DNA from: Tychonema litorale BBK16
GTDB taxonomy: Bacteria; Cyanobacteriota; Cyanobacteriia; Cyanobacteriales; Microcoleaceae
Length of the DNA: 6,073 bases
Reading direction: 5' to 3'
Assembly: GCF_021648855.1 (NCBI RefSeq)
Contig: NZ_JAKJHX010000183.1
Location: 1-6,073, forward strand
The position numbers and the translations under genes are program-made. Positions within the stretch are counted from its first letter, which is position 1. Every line of letters begins with the position of its first letter. The notes under the pieces are model-generated. The model did no database searches. It saw nothing but the letters and a program-made list of their open reading frames with translations, and was not told where the DNA came from. Shown here piece by piece: positions 1 to 6,072 of this stretch.

Positions 1-14
1 TAATGACTAATGAC
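1..14 (-). repeat. Heptamer tandem repeat inside the ABC ATPase reading frame
   Basis: Two perfect copies of TAATGAC (GTCATTA on the coding strand) occupy 1-7 and 8-14 and run off the window edge. This unit resembles the short tandem heptamers common in filamentous cyanobacterial spacers, but here it lies in the ATPase frame, encoding SLVI after SERKKK. The position just after FGLRR falls in the variable helical segment of the family. The number of further copies cannot be seen. Confidence 0.6.
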
Positions 15-409
15 TTCTTTTTCCTTTCCGATCGCCGCAATCCAAAAGCCAGATTATCGTAAACTGTTAAATGAGGATAGAGAGCATAATTTTGAAAGAC
101 CATCGCAATATCTCGGTCTTTAGGAGGCAAATCATTCACCAGCCGATCGCCTACCCAGATATTACCAGCAGTCAGCGCTTCCAAACCAGCGATCGATCGC
201 AGTAAAGTGCTTTTTCCGCAGCCAGAAGGCCCCACCAACACCATGAACTCCCCATCTTCGATAGTCAGGTTAATCCGCCGCAAAACCGTGTTAGACGTGG
301 AATGAGAGCTATCTGGTGAAGCATTTTCTGCGGTATTAGCCTCTTTTTCCAGTTCTCCTGGGCGGAGTGGAAAACTTTTGTAGATATTTTCTAGTACAAC
401 TTTAGCCAT
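2..409 (-). CDS. Sugar ABC transporter ATP-binding protein, MalK/UgpC type (partial, 3' end outside window)
   Basis: This is the nucleotide-binding subunit of a carbohydrate ABC importer, which hydrolyses ATP on the inner face of the plasma membrane to drive uptake through a partner permease. The first 136 residues are visible, starting [13 protein letters not shown]. The Walker A motif GPSGCGKST is at residues 60-68 and the Q-loop is at [12 protein letters not shown], with Gln106. The phrase [20 protein letters not shown] is characteristic of the MalK/UgpC/MsmK family. The signature motif, Walker B, H-loop and C-terminal regulatory domain would lie beyond the left edge. ATG at 409 is chosen because the first strand follows it directly; no clear Shine-Dalgarno precedes it. 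Two oddities stand out. About 20-25 extra polar residues (roughly 17-41) separate the first strand from VLRRINL. At residues 127-136 the frame runs into a heptamer repeat. The gene is co-directional with and 165 bp downstream of the topoisomerase gene. The family is certain; the sugar cannot be told. Confidence 0.93.
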   Translation of the reverse strand, partial: MAKVVLENIYKSFPLRPGELEKEANTAENASPDSSHSTSNTVLRRINLTIEDGEFMVLVGPSGCGKSTLLRSIAGLEALTAGNIWVGDRLVNDLPPKDRDIAMVFQNYALYPHLTVYDNLAFGLRRSERKKKSLVI

Positions 410-413
410 CAGA

Positions 414-427
414 CAATTTTAAAATTG
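414..427. promoter_or_regulatory. 14-bp perfect palindrome next to the ABC ATPase start
   Basis: CAATTTTAAAATTG is a perfect palindrome centred between 420 and 421, four bases upstream of the ATPase start codon. Its position would suit an operator that blocks translation or transcription start, but its AT-rich core could arise by chance or belong to the adjoining repeat tract. There is no independent evidence that a regulator binds it. Confidence 0.25.
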
Positions 428-440
428 GGCATTGGGAATA

Positions 441-474
441 GGGCATGGGGCATGGGGCATGGGGCATGGGGCAT
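441..474. repeat. GGGCATG heptamer tandem array
   Basis: Four perfect copies of GGGCATG (441-447, 448-454, 455-461, 462-468) are followed by a partial copy, GGGCAT (469-474). A degenerate copy, GGGCATTGGGAATA, precedes them at 428-440. The array sits in the spacer between the topoisomerase and ATPase genes, inside what would be the 5' leader of the ATPase transcript. Arrays of this type are a known feature of filamentous cyanobacterial genomes and tend to vary in copy number. Confidence 0.9.
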
Positions 475-476
475 TG

Positions 477-500
477 GACACTGAGCGCAGTCGAAGTGTC
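477..500. repeat. Hairpin-forming repeat with GAGCGCAGTCGA core
   Basis: GACACT (477-482) and AGTGTC (495-500) form a perfect 6-bp stem around GAGCGCAGTCGA. The core, read on the minus strand as TCGACTGCGCTC, resembles a dispersed intergenic repeat often seen in cyanobacteria (recalled, not searched). A second inverted pair, CGAAGAA (500-506) and TTCTTCG (516-522), adjoins it. Lying 75 bp past the topoisomerase stop codon, the hairpins could end that transcript, but no T-run follows on the minus strand, so the terminator role is weak. Confidence 0.5.
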
Positions 501-526
501 GAAGAACCTTCTTCCTTCTTCGGTTC

Positions 527-544
527 ATCCGTTACATCCGTTAC
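527..544. repeat. Tandem nonamer ATCCGTTAC x2
   Basis: ATCCGTTAC occurs twice without a gap (527-535, 536-544), and a related AATCCGTT follows at 548-555. The block is flanked by two CTTCCTTCTTCC-like tracts (around 506-521 and 560-575), so the spacer consists largely of short repeated words. No function is apparent. Confidence 0.6.
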
Positions 545-574
545 AGAATCCGTTGCCGAACTTCCTTCTTCCTT

Positions 575-3127
575 CTACTGACAACCAATAACTTTGATAA
601 TCTTCTCAGCAGGATTGAGGTCAAAAACTCTTTCGCCCGCAGCATCCTTCCCCCAAAAAGCAATAGCATCAATAGTCGATCGCAAAAACCGACCAGTATT
701 AGTTAAAAGTTTGACATCAGAACCAGGAACAGCCCGCAATAGACCAACCAAAGCATCTTTAGGTTCAGCAAAACGGAAAGCTTGAGTACCAATTTCACCA
801 CGGTTAGTCAGTCGGACAGAACCTGCGGGCATTCGTTTAGCCCAACCCAACTCCGAAAATAGCACCAAACTGTCATCCGGGTTAACAGTGACACAACCAA
901 CCAACTCTTCTTGCTTTCGTAGCCTTGTGGCTTGAGAACCCTGGGCTGTGCGGCCCATTGGCGGCAGTTGTTCGTCATTGACCTCAAACCGGAGGACTCG
1001 GCCTCCCGTCGTGGCGATAGCTACTTGTTCGCCGACTTTGGTGAGACTCGCCCAACGTAGTCGATCGTCCTCCTTGAGTTTAACCACAGTGACACCGCGA
1101 TTAGTCAAATCAGCAAACTCAGAAAGTTGGAGACGCTTAATTTTTCCTTGTTGAGTCAGAGTTACTAAGTCCGTCGCTTCCGAATTTTCAGGTAAAACAA
1201 AGTGTGCGACGGTGAGTTCGGAAAAAGTTCGACCGGCACTTTCTTTGGCGGCTGATGGCGAAAGCAAACTGACAATTGGCGTTCCTCGATCGCGCCCACT
1301 GCTGGTTGGAATATCTGCGACTTTCAGCGGGTAAGCCTTACCGCTGGGAATTAAGACGACTAAATTGCGATCGGTTTTAGTCTGGGTGGCTGTGACAATA
1401 AAATCTTCATTTTTTTCTAAAGCTTGAACCGACTTTTGACTTTTAGCACGAGTGCGGTCGGCAGCCGGCAATCTTCGCACATAATGTTTGTGACTAAACT
1501 CAACAATGGTTTCCTCTGCTTCCACCATTGGCAACACCAACTGAGGCGTGGACAATTGTGCGCTTGTCAAGGGTACTACAGATTTGTTTTTGCCAGAAAG
1601 TTTTGATTCCTCCTTAGCCCCACGTCCAGCCCCATTCACCAATTTAGTCCGACGCGGGTCATTATATTTGCGTTTGAGCGATCGGAATTCTTTCTTCAAA
1701 GCCTTCAAAAACTCATGTCTGTCACCCAACAGCCGATGCAATTCTTGAATTTTCGCCAACAACTCATCCAACTCAGACTGCAAATTTTGCCTTTCCAAAC
1801 CAGTCAGTCGGCGCATCGGCATCGATAAAATCGCATCAGACTGACTTTCGCTCAAATTGAGCCGAACTTGGAAATTTGCTTTAGCAGTAGTGCCATCAGG
1901 AGCATTTCGGAGAATGTCGATCGCGACATCGAGATTATTCAAAGCCAACATCAGCCCTTCGACAATGTGACACCGGCGTTCTGCCGCCACCAACTCGCAA
2001 TTGTAGCGACGAGTCAGAGTCACTTCCCGAAAATCCAGAAATTCCCGCAAAAGTTGCCTGAGAGTTAACTGTCGGGGTTGTCCGTTGACAATTGCCAACA
2101 AAATCGCGCCAAAATTAGTTTGCAAGTCAGTTTGTTGATAAAGACGAGCCAAAACAGTTTCTGGGGCAAATTCCCGTTTGAGTTCTATCACAACTCTAAT
2201 CCCATCGCGATCGCTTTCATCACGCAAATCAGCAATCCCATCAAGTCTGCCCGCATTTACCAATTCCGCCACCTTTTCAATCCAAGCAGCCTTATTGACC
2301 TGAAACGGAAACTCAGTCACCACCAGCGCCGTTTTAGTCTTGATTTTTCGATTGCCAACGACTTCCTCAACCCCAACCACACCCCTCACCGCAATGCTGC
2401 CTTTACCCTTCGTGTAGGCATCAACAATGCCCTCTGTAGCGATAATTTCCCCTGCCGTCGGGAAATCCGGCCCCGGAATTAGTTCCATCAACTTCTCATC
2501 CGAGAGTTCAGGGTTTTCAATCAAAGCAATTAAACCATCCACCACCTCGCCCAAATTGTGTGGCGGAATATTCGTTGCCATGCCCACAGCAATACCAGTA
2601 CAGCCATTCAGCAACAGAAAAGGCAACTGAGCCGGCAATACAGTAGGTTCTTGCTGCGAACTGTCAAAATTAGCAGTAAAATCAACAGTGGCATCGCCGA
2701 CAAACGTTAGCATGGCTTCATGAGCGATCGACGCCAATCTAGTTTCGGTGTAGCGCATGGCAGCAGCCGGATCATTGTCCACCGAACCAAAATTGCCGTG
2801 ACCCGCAACCAAAGGATAGCGGCTCGAAAACTCTTGAGCCATTCGCACCAAAGCATCGTAAACTGATTGATCGCCGTGGGGGTGATATTTTCCCAAAACA
2901 TCTCCCACAACCCTGGCACACTTACGGTAGGGGCGGTCTGGAGTCAAGCCGAGTTCGTGCATCGCGTACAAAATTCGGCGGTGAACGGGCTTTAAACCGT
3001 CGCGGACATCAGGCAACGCTCGCCCGACGATCACACTCATGGCATATTCAAGATACGATTGCTGCATCTCGGAGTGCAGAGCCGTAGAAATTACTTGCCC
3101 GGAAAGTAGGTTTAGTTGTTTAGCCAT
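575..3127 (-). CDS. gyrA: DNA gyrase/topoisomerase IV subunit A, second cyanobacterial GyrA-type paralogue (ParC-like)
   Basis: This is the DNA-cleaving and rejoining subunit of a type IIA topoisomerase, expected to act on the chromosome as an A2B2 complex with a GyrB/ParE ATPase. The breakage-reunion domain spans about residues 25-490. It includes [22 protein letters not shown] (35-56, with one variable-free core), the helix around [10 protein letters not shown] (82-91), catalytic Arg125-Tyr126 in [11 protein letters not shown], and the DNA-bending isoleucine Ile179 in [15 protein letters not shown] coiled-coil arm follows (about 370-485). A polar linker (about 496-535) leads to a C-terminal beta-pinwheel (about 540-850). 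The canonical GyrA-box QRRGGKG is absent; the matching first-blade loop reads about [11 protein letters not shown]. GyrA normally needs this box to wrap DNA and add negative supercoils, so a decatenating or relaxing role is inferred. The residue equivalent to E. coli Ser83 is Gln87. The length is normal. ATG at 3127 follows AAGGA (3131-3135). The start MAKQLNLL and overall character match, from memory, the second paralogue of Synechocystis; naming it gyrA or parC is a convention. Confidence 0.95.
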   Translation of the reverse strand: MAKQLNLLSGQVISTALHSEMQQSYLEYAMSVIVGRALPDVRDGLKPVHRRILYAMHELGLTPDRPYRKCARVVGDVLGKYHPHGDQSVYDALVRMAQEFSSRYPLVAGHGNFGSVDNDPAAAMRYTETRLASIAHEAMLTFVGDATVDFTANFDSSQQEPTVLPAQLPFLLLNGCTGIAVGMATNIPPHNLGEVVDGLIALIENPELSDEKLMELIPGPDFPTAGEIIATEGIVDAYTKGKGSIAVRGVVGVEEVVGNRKIKTKTALVVTEFPFQVNKAAWIEKVAELVNAGRLDGIADLRDESDRDGIRVVIELKREFAPETVLARLYQQTDLQTNFGAILLAIVNGQPRQLTLRQLLREFLDFREVTLTRRYNCELVAAERRCHIVEGLMLALNNLDVAIDILRNAPDGTTAKANFQVRLNLSESQSDAILSMPMRRLTGLERQNLQSELDELLAKIQELHRLLGDRHEFLKALKKEFRSLKRKYNDPRRTKLVNGAGRGAKEESKLSGKNKSVVPLTSAQLSTPQLVLPMVEAEETIVEFSHKHYVRRLPAADRTRAKSQKSVQALEKNEDFIVTATQTKTDRNLVVLIPSGKAYPLKVADIPTSSGRDRGTPIVSLLSPSAAKESAGRTFSELTVAHFVLPENSEATDLVTLTQQGKIKRLQLSEFADLTNRGVTVVKLKEDDRLRWASLTKVGEQVAIATTGGRVLRFEVNDEQLPPMGRTAQGSQATRLRKQEELVGCVTVNPDDSLVLFSELGWAKRMPAGSVRLTNRGEIGTQAFRFAEPKDALVGLLRAVPGSDVKLLTNTGRFLRSTIDAIAFWGKDAAGERVFDLNPAEKIIKVIGCQ
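2207..2214. repeat. HIP1 octamer GCGATCGC
   Basis: This is a perfect copy of the highly iterated palindrome typical of many cyanobacterial genomes, inside the topoisomerase gene. Several near copies (for example around 28, 143, 190, 1284, 1919 and 4044) share its GATCG core. Confidence 0.85.
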
Positions 3128-3258
3128 GAGTCCTTATGTCCGTTAATTCCTGAGTGCGGCGAGTCTGCGTTCCTGAAAGCTTGCCTATCTCAAATGAAAA
3201 GGGCATCGCAAAACCGCCAAGCAGGAGAATAAAAATCAAATTAACCTATCAAAGAAGA

Positions 3259-3308
3259 GTAAGAGTGCCGAAGACTGGCAAAACTTGCTTTTTATCCTCC
3301 ACTCTTAC
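3259..3308. repeat. 9-bp inverted repeat GTAAGAGTG / CACTCTTAC
   Basis: The arms at 3259-3267 and 3300-3308 are perfectly complementary and enclose 32 bases. The enclosed part holds a small GCAA-AAC-TTGC hairpin (3278-3288) followed by TTTTT. It lies 132 bp upstream of the topoisomerase start and could be part of that gene's leader or a decayed dispersed repeat. Confidence 0.45.
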
Positions 3309-3513
3309 CCTAACCTCTATGTTGCCTTCAAAGGCGCATAACTTTTATTTAAACAACGATGCTTCGGCGAAGCGATCAGTTGCTCTGCCAAAATCGGTAA
3401 TGCCTGTTTTACTAAACATTGCTTTATTCTAAGAGCAAGTAGGAAACAAATACTTACCAATACGGGTTTTGCAGAGTTCCCGGCTTATGGCACTAAAAAC
3501 ACTGCACGATTTG

Positions 3514-3533
3514 ACGGGGAAAGCAATCCCCGT
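3514..3533. other. GC-rich hairpin upstream of the response regulator gene
   Basis: ACGGGG (3514-3519) and CCCCGT (3528-3533) form a perfect 6-bp stem with an 8-base loop, 56 bp upstream of the receiver start codon. It probably lies in the 5' leader or promoter region. A TTGACG overlapping its left arm has no matching -10 hexamer at 16-18 bp. Alternatives are a short dispersed repeat or chance. Confidence 0.4.
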
Positions 3534-3589
3534 GCCTTGTTCCTCTTTGGACTAAAGTCACAAAGATTCTCAACTTCCCATACTAATTT

Positions 3590-3988
3590 ATGAAAACCGT
3601 TCTGATTGTAGAGGACGATTTGGTTAACGCCCGTGTCTTTTCCAAAATTCTGACCAAAAGGGGAGGCCTAGCCGTAAAGCACACAGAGAATGTCGAGGAA
3701 GTTATGCAGATTGCCTCAAAAGGGGAAGCAGATTTGATCCTAATGGATGTGTCCCTTTCACGCAGTGTGTACCAGGGAAAAGCAGTTGATGGCATCAAAA
3801 TTACCCAACTACTCAAAGCCGACCCGCAAACAGCATCCTTACCAATTATTTTGGTGACAGCCCATGCGATGGCCGGTGATAGAGAAACATTTCTCGATCA
3901 GAGTGGTGCAGATGGCTACATCTCTAAACCCGTAGTAGACCATCAAGAGTTTGTCAACCAAATCAAAGCCCTGCTTCCCAAGGAATAA
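3590..3988 (+). CDS. Single-domain response regulator (CheY/DivK-like receiver)
   Basis: The 132-residue cytoplasmic protein is a bare receiver domain that takes a phosphoryl group from a histidine kinase or phosphotransfer protein and signals by protein contact, since no output domain is present. The full active site is visible: acidic pocket Asp9-Asp10 in LIVEDD, phospho-acceptor Asp53 in LILMDVSLS, Thr90 in ILVTAHAM, and Lys113 in YISKPV. The loop after Asp53 is about seven residues longer than in CheY (SLSRSVYQGKAVDG, compared with a typical MP-x-MDG turn) and lacks the usual proline. ATG at 3590 is the only start that keeps the first strand, KTVLIVEDD, intact; no Shine-Dalgarno precedes it, which is common in cyanobacteria. 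It diverges from the topoisomerase gene and converges on rpoC2. No kinase is nearby, so it is an orphan regulator and its partner is unknown. Confidence 0.95.
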   Translation: MKTVLIVEDDLVNARVFSKILTKRGGLAVKHTENVEEVMQIASKGEADLILMDVSLSRSVYQGKAVDGIKITQLLKADPQTASLPIILVTAHAMAGDRETFLDQSGADGYISKPVVDHQEFVNQIKALLPKE

Positions 3989-4021
3989 AGAAAGTTAACC
4001 GCCAACTGCGCCCAAGAGTCG

Positions 4022-4070
4022 AAGGGCTCAGGGCAAACTGTATCGATCGCCCCGACTTAAAGGGCTCAGG
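4022..4070. repeat. Direct repeat AAGGGCTCAGG, two copies
   Basis: The 11-bp word is perfect at 4022-4032 and 4060-4070, 38 bp apart. The following bases are also similar (GCAAAC and ATAAAC), so the repeat unit is about 17 bp with two mismatches. The second copy also contributes an AGGGC/GCCCT stem (4061-4065 with 4077-4081). Confidence 0.6.
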
Positions 4071-4130
4071 ATAAACGCCCTGCGTTGGGTTGATTGTTGA
4101 CCAATAGCCTCCTCCCCCCAGAGCCCACAA

Positions 4131-4186
4131 GGTGAGTCAGCCAGAACACCGACCATACATGAGAAATGTCTCAAAACTGACCCACC
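4131..4186. repeat. Imperfect inverted repeat, palindromic-element-like
   Basis: GGTGAGTCAG (4131-4140) pairs with CTGACCCACC (4177-4186) at nine of ten positions. Inside, TGAGA (4160-4164) pairs with TCTCA (4169-4173) around a 4-base loop. The nested layout and 56-bp size suit a small dispersed palindromic repeat. It contains no coding sequence. Confidence 0.5.
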
Positions 4187-4243
4187 CTACAGTCGCCTTC
4201 TAGACATCGAACAGCCTATCTATCTAACTGAAAACCACAGGAA

Positions 4244-4332
4244 TCAAACTATTTTAGGTTTGAGACCTCAGACTTTTGGACTATCCCGTAGTTTAATCCG
4301 AAGTCCAATGTCCAAAGTCTAAAATAGTTTGA
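4244..4332. repeat. Large heptad-built inverted repeat; candidate bidirectional terminator
   Basis: TCAAACTATTTTAG (4244-4257) and CTAAAATAGTTTGA (4319-4332) are perfect 14-bp complements. Next inward, AGACTTTTGGA (4270-4280) matches the complement of TCCAAAGTCT (4311-4320) with one extra T, and TTGGACT (4276-4282) can instead pair with AGTCCAA (4302-4308). The right arm reads as three degenerate heptads: AAGTCCA, ATGTCCA, AAGTCTA (4301-4321). It begins 21 bp past the rpoC2 stop codon, between converging genes, so it could end both transcripts, although neither side has a T-run. Confidence 0.6.
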
Positions 4333-4353
4333 CTTATTACTCAAAACCGAAAA

Positions 4354-6072
4354 CTACTCATCATCCTCATCCTCATAGTCATCGTCGCCGAGATCGAAAT
4401 CATCATCAGACTCCCCCGCATAATCGCTTGAGAGACCCGCCCCGTTAGCATAGCCCCCAGAGAGAATCGCATCATCATCCACCTCAGCCACAAAATCATC
4501 ATCCCCAATCTCAACCTCCTCCTCAAAATCATCATCAACCGACTCACTCGGTGCAGCAGGCACACCAAAAGTAGTTTCGATCGTATAAGCACGCCGCGCA
4601 GTCCGATCGTCCACCACCCCATTCCCCAGAGAATCCCGAACATCATCATCAAAAAGCGCACCATCCCCCGAAGCATCCGCATTCCCCTGATCCTCATAGG
4701 CATTGAAGCCAGTCCCAGCCGGAATCAAACGCCCGATAATCACATTCTCCTTCAGCCCCCGCAGCCAGTCAGACTTACCCTCGATCGCAGCCTCAGTCAA
4801 AACCCGCGTCGTCTCCTGGAACGAAGCAGCCGAAATAAAGCTATCAGTATTCAACGAAGCCTTCGTAATTCCCAGCAACACCGGAATATAGTCCGCCGGC
4901 GCACCACCAGTAATCGACATCGCCTCATTCACCTGCTCCACCTGGCGCAACTCCACCAACTCCCCAGGCAGCATCGTAGTGTCGCCACCATCCTCCAGCC
5001 TCACCTTATTAGTCATCTGTCGCACAATCACCTCAATGTGCTTATCCGAAATATCCACACCCTGAGACTGATACACCGCCTGCACCTCATTCACCAACAA
5101 AGTCTGCACCTGTTGGAAACTCTCCAAAGCAGCCTCATAAGTCGGTTTCCGCTCCTTCAGCACATGGAAATAAACCTCCAGAATCTCATGAGGATTCGCC
5201 GGCCCATCCGTCAAAGCCTCCGCCGCTCCCACACGCTGTCCATCAGAAATAATTGGATTCTGACCAGGCAACAAAGGATACTCCTCAATCCGCCCATCAT
5301 CCTCAACAACCCTGAGCTCCACAATATCCCCATCAGCCTCCACCTGAGCCACCCCAGGACGTTTTGCCAAAATACAAGCCTCCTTCGGTTTCCGAGCCTC
5401 CAGTAGCTCCTCAATCCGTGGCAAACCCTGAATAATGTCCCCAGTCTTCGCTCGCTCAAACACCAAAATCACCAAATTGTCCCCGCGTTGCACCAAATCC
5501 CCATCATCCACATGGAGCACAGCCCCCGCAGAAACCCGATAAGGCCGAGCAATCCGCAACATCACCCTCGCAGACCCCCCCAGCAACGCCGGAGCAATAA
5601 CCTTCACCACCTGACCCGACTCCTCCAAAAAGACCCCAGGCGCAATCTCAGTACCAGCCACCAACAACTCACCCGGACTCACATCAGGAACCCCAGCCAC
5701 ATCAATAGTGATAGCATCCACATCCCGCATCACCAACAACCGACGCACAGGCTCACCCGGTTTCTCGCGGATACCCCGGACAATCCCAGCCTCCTTACAC
5801 AAAATCTCCGTCCGCGCCACCACAGCACCAGGAGCAATTTCCTGACCATCCTCCACCAACAACCTCGTATTCGTGCTCCCCTGAGTCGGGTCAGCCGACA
5901 CATCCCGACGCAGAGCCAGAGTTTCCAAAATGACCAACTGCAAACGTAGAGGCACCGACTCAGGTGCAGCATCTTCATCCAAGGTAGCCAGAGAACCACC
6001 CGCGATCGCCACACCCTCCGTCCAAGCAGGCCCCGAACCATCAGCCCCAAAAGCCATAGCCTCATCCCCATC
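4354..6072 (-). CDS. rpoC2: DNA-directed RNA polymerase subunit beta'' (RpoC2), C-terminal part
   Basis: This is the C-terminal half of the split cyanobacterial beta-prime subunit, part of the core RNA polymerase. About 572 residues are visible and the frame stays open to the right edge, so the true start is outside; full-length proteins exceed 1,200 residues. The first 200 or so visible residues contain repeated barrel-like stretches ([46 protein letters not shown]), consistent with the end of the large SI3 insertion in the trigger loop. Then come [20 protein letters not shown] (about 5410-5450), where the trigger loop resumes, then [19 protein letters not shown], and the conserved C-terminal block [20 protein letters not shown] followed by [20 protein letters not shown] (about 4735-4880). 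The last 64 residues form an acidic tail. rpoC2 normally ends the rpoB-rpoC1-rpoC2 operon, which should continue to the right. The coding strand is strikingly G-rich compared with the topoisomerase gene. Confidence 0.97.
   Translation of the reverse strand, partial: DGDEAMAFGADGSGPAWTEGVAIAGGSLATLDEDAAPESVPLRLQLVILETLALRRDVSADPTQGSTNTRLLVEDGQEIAPGAVVARTEILCKEAGIVRGIREKPGEPVRRLLVMRDVDAITIDVAGVPDVSPGELLVAGTEIAPGVFLEESGQVVKVIAPALLGGSARVMLRIARPYRVSAGAVLHVDDGDLVQRGDNLVILVFERAKTGDIIQGLPRIEELLEARKPKEACILAKRPGVAQVEADGDIVELRVVEDDGRIEEYPLLPGQNPIISDGQRVGAAEALTDGPANPHEILEVYFHVLKERKPTYEAALESFQQVQTLLVNEVQAVYQSQGVDISDKHIEVIVRQMTNKVRLEDGGDTTMLPGELVELRQVEQVNEAMSITGGAPADYIPVLLGITKASLNTDSFISAASFQETTRVLTEAAIEGKSDWLRGLKENVIIGRLIPAGTGFNAYEDQGNADASGDGALFDDDVRDSLGNGVVDDRTARRAYTIETTFGVPAAPSESVDDDFEEEVEIGDDDFVAEVDDDAILSGGYANGAGLSSDYAGESDDDFDLGDDDYEDEDDE
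4357..4548 (-). other. Acidic repetitive tail of RpoC2
   Basis: The final 64 codons encode a segment with 30 Asp or Glu residues and no Lys or Arg. The word DDDF recurs three times ([30 protein letters not shown]), and the end is [10 protein letters not shown]. At DNA level this gives ATC/CATCAT-rich low complexity on the plus strand. Acidic RpoC2 ends are, from memory, common but variable among cyanobacteria; the segment is probably disordered. Confidence 0.8.
6002..6009. repeat. HIP1 octamer GCGATCGC
   Basis: This is the second perfect HIP1 copy in the window, inside rpoC2, encoding part of VAIAGG. It supports a cyanobacterial origin. Confidence 0.85.

Larger units (their letters stand above)
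3128..3589. other. Divergent spacer between topoisomerase and response regulator genes
   Basis: These 462 bp separate two genes read away from each other and must hold both promoters. I see no convincing gene: a plus-strand frame at 3154-3432 has no family resemblance and no ribosome site. The visible structure is a 9-bp inverted repeat at 3259-3308, a small GCTTC/GAAGC hairpin at 3361-3373, and a GC-rich hairpin at 3514-3533. No consensus promoter with proper spacing could be picked for either gene, and no tRNA-like fold was noticed. Confidence 0.7.
3989..4353. other. Convergent, repeat-built spacer between response regulator and rpoC2
   Basis: These 365 bp lie where two genes converge, so both transcripts must end here. 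No gene is supported. Three repeat structures fill much of it: a direct repeat of AAGGGCTCAGG (4022-4070), an imperfect inverted repeat (4131-4186) and a larger one (4244-4332). It looks like a collection site for small dispersed elements rather than coding sequence. No classical hairpin followed by a T-run was found on either strand. Confidence 0.75.

Noticed and set aside
441..544. Possible CRISPR array in the repeat-rich spacer
   Set aside because: The units are 7-9 bp with no spacers between them, unlike CRISPR repeats, and no cas gene is present.
2078..2482. Open frame of 134 codons antisense to the topoisomerase gene
   Set aside because: It lies wholly inside the well-supported gene on the other strand and its product looks like out-of-frame translation.
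3226..3252. Possible topoisomerase promoter, TTGATA and TATTCT on the minus strand
   Set aside because: The spacer is only 15 bp and the -10 has two mismatches; such pairs are expected by chance in AT-rich spacers.
3154..3432. Plus-strand open frame of about 92 codons in the divergent spacer
   Set aside because: It needs a GTG start without a ribosome site, the protein has no family resemblance and basic low-order composition, and it crosses the inverted repeat at 3259-3308.
3511..3540. TTGACG as a -35 box for the receiver gene
   Set aside because: No -10-like hexamer lies 16-18 bp downstream, and the word is part of the GC-rich hairpin.
4341..4703. Minus-strand frame rich in Met and Arg overlapping the rpoC2 end
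   Set aside because: It is the shifted reading of the GAT-rich acidic tail; the true frame is fixed by the conserved RpoC2 sequence.
5488..5949. Open frame of 153 codons antisense to rpoC2, rich in His, Pro and Arg
   Set aside because: It overlaps a highly conserved polymerase gene, and the C-rich plus strand explains both its composition and its lack of stops.
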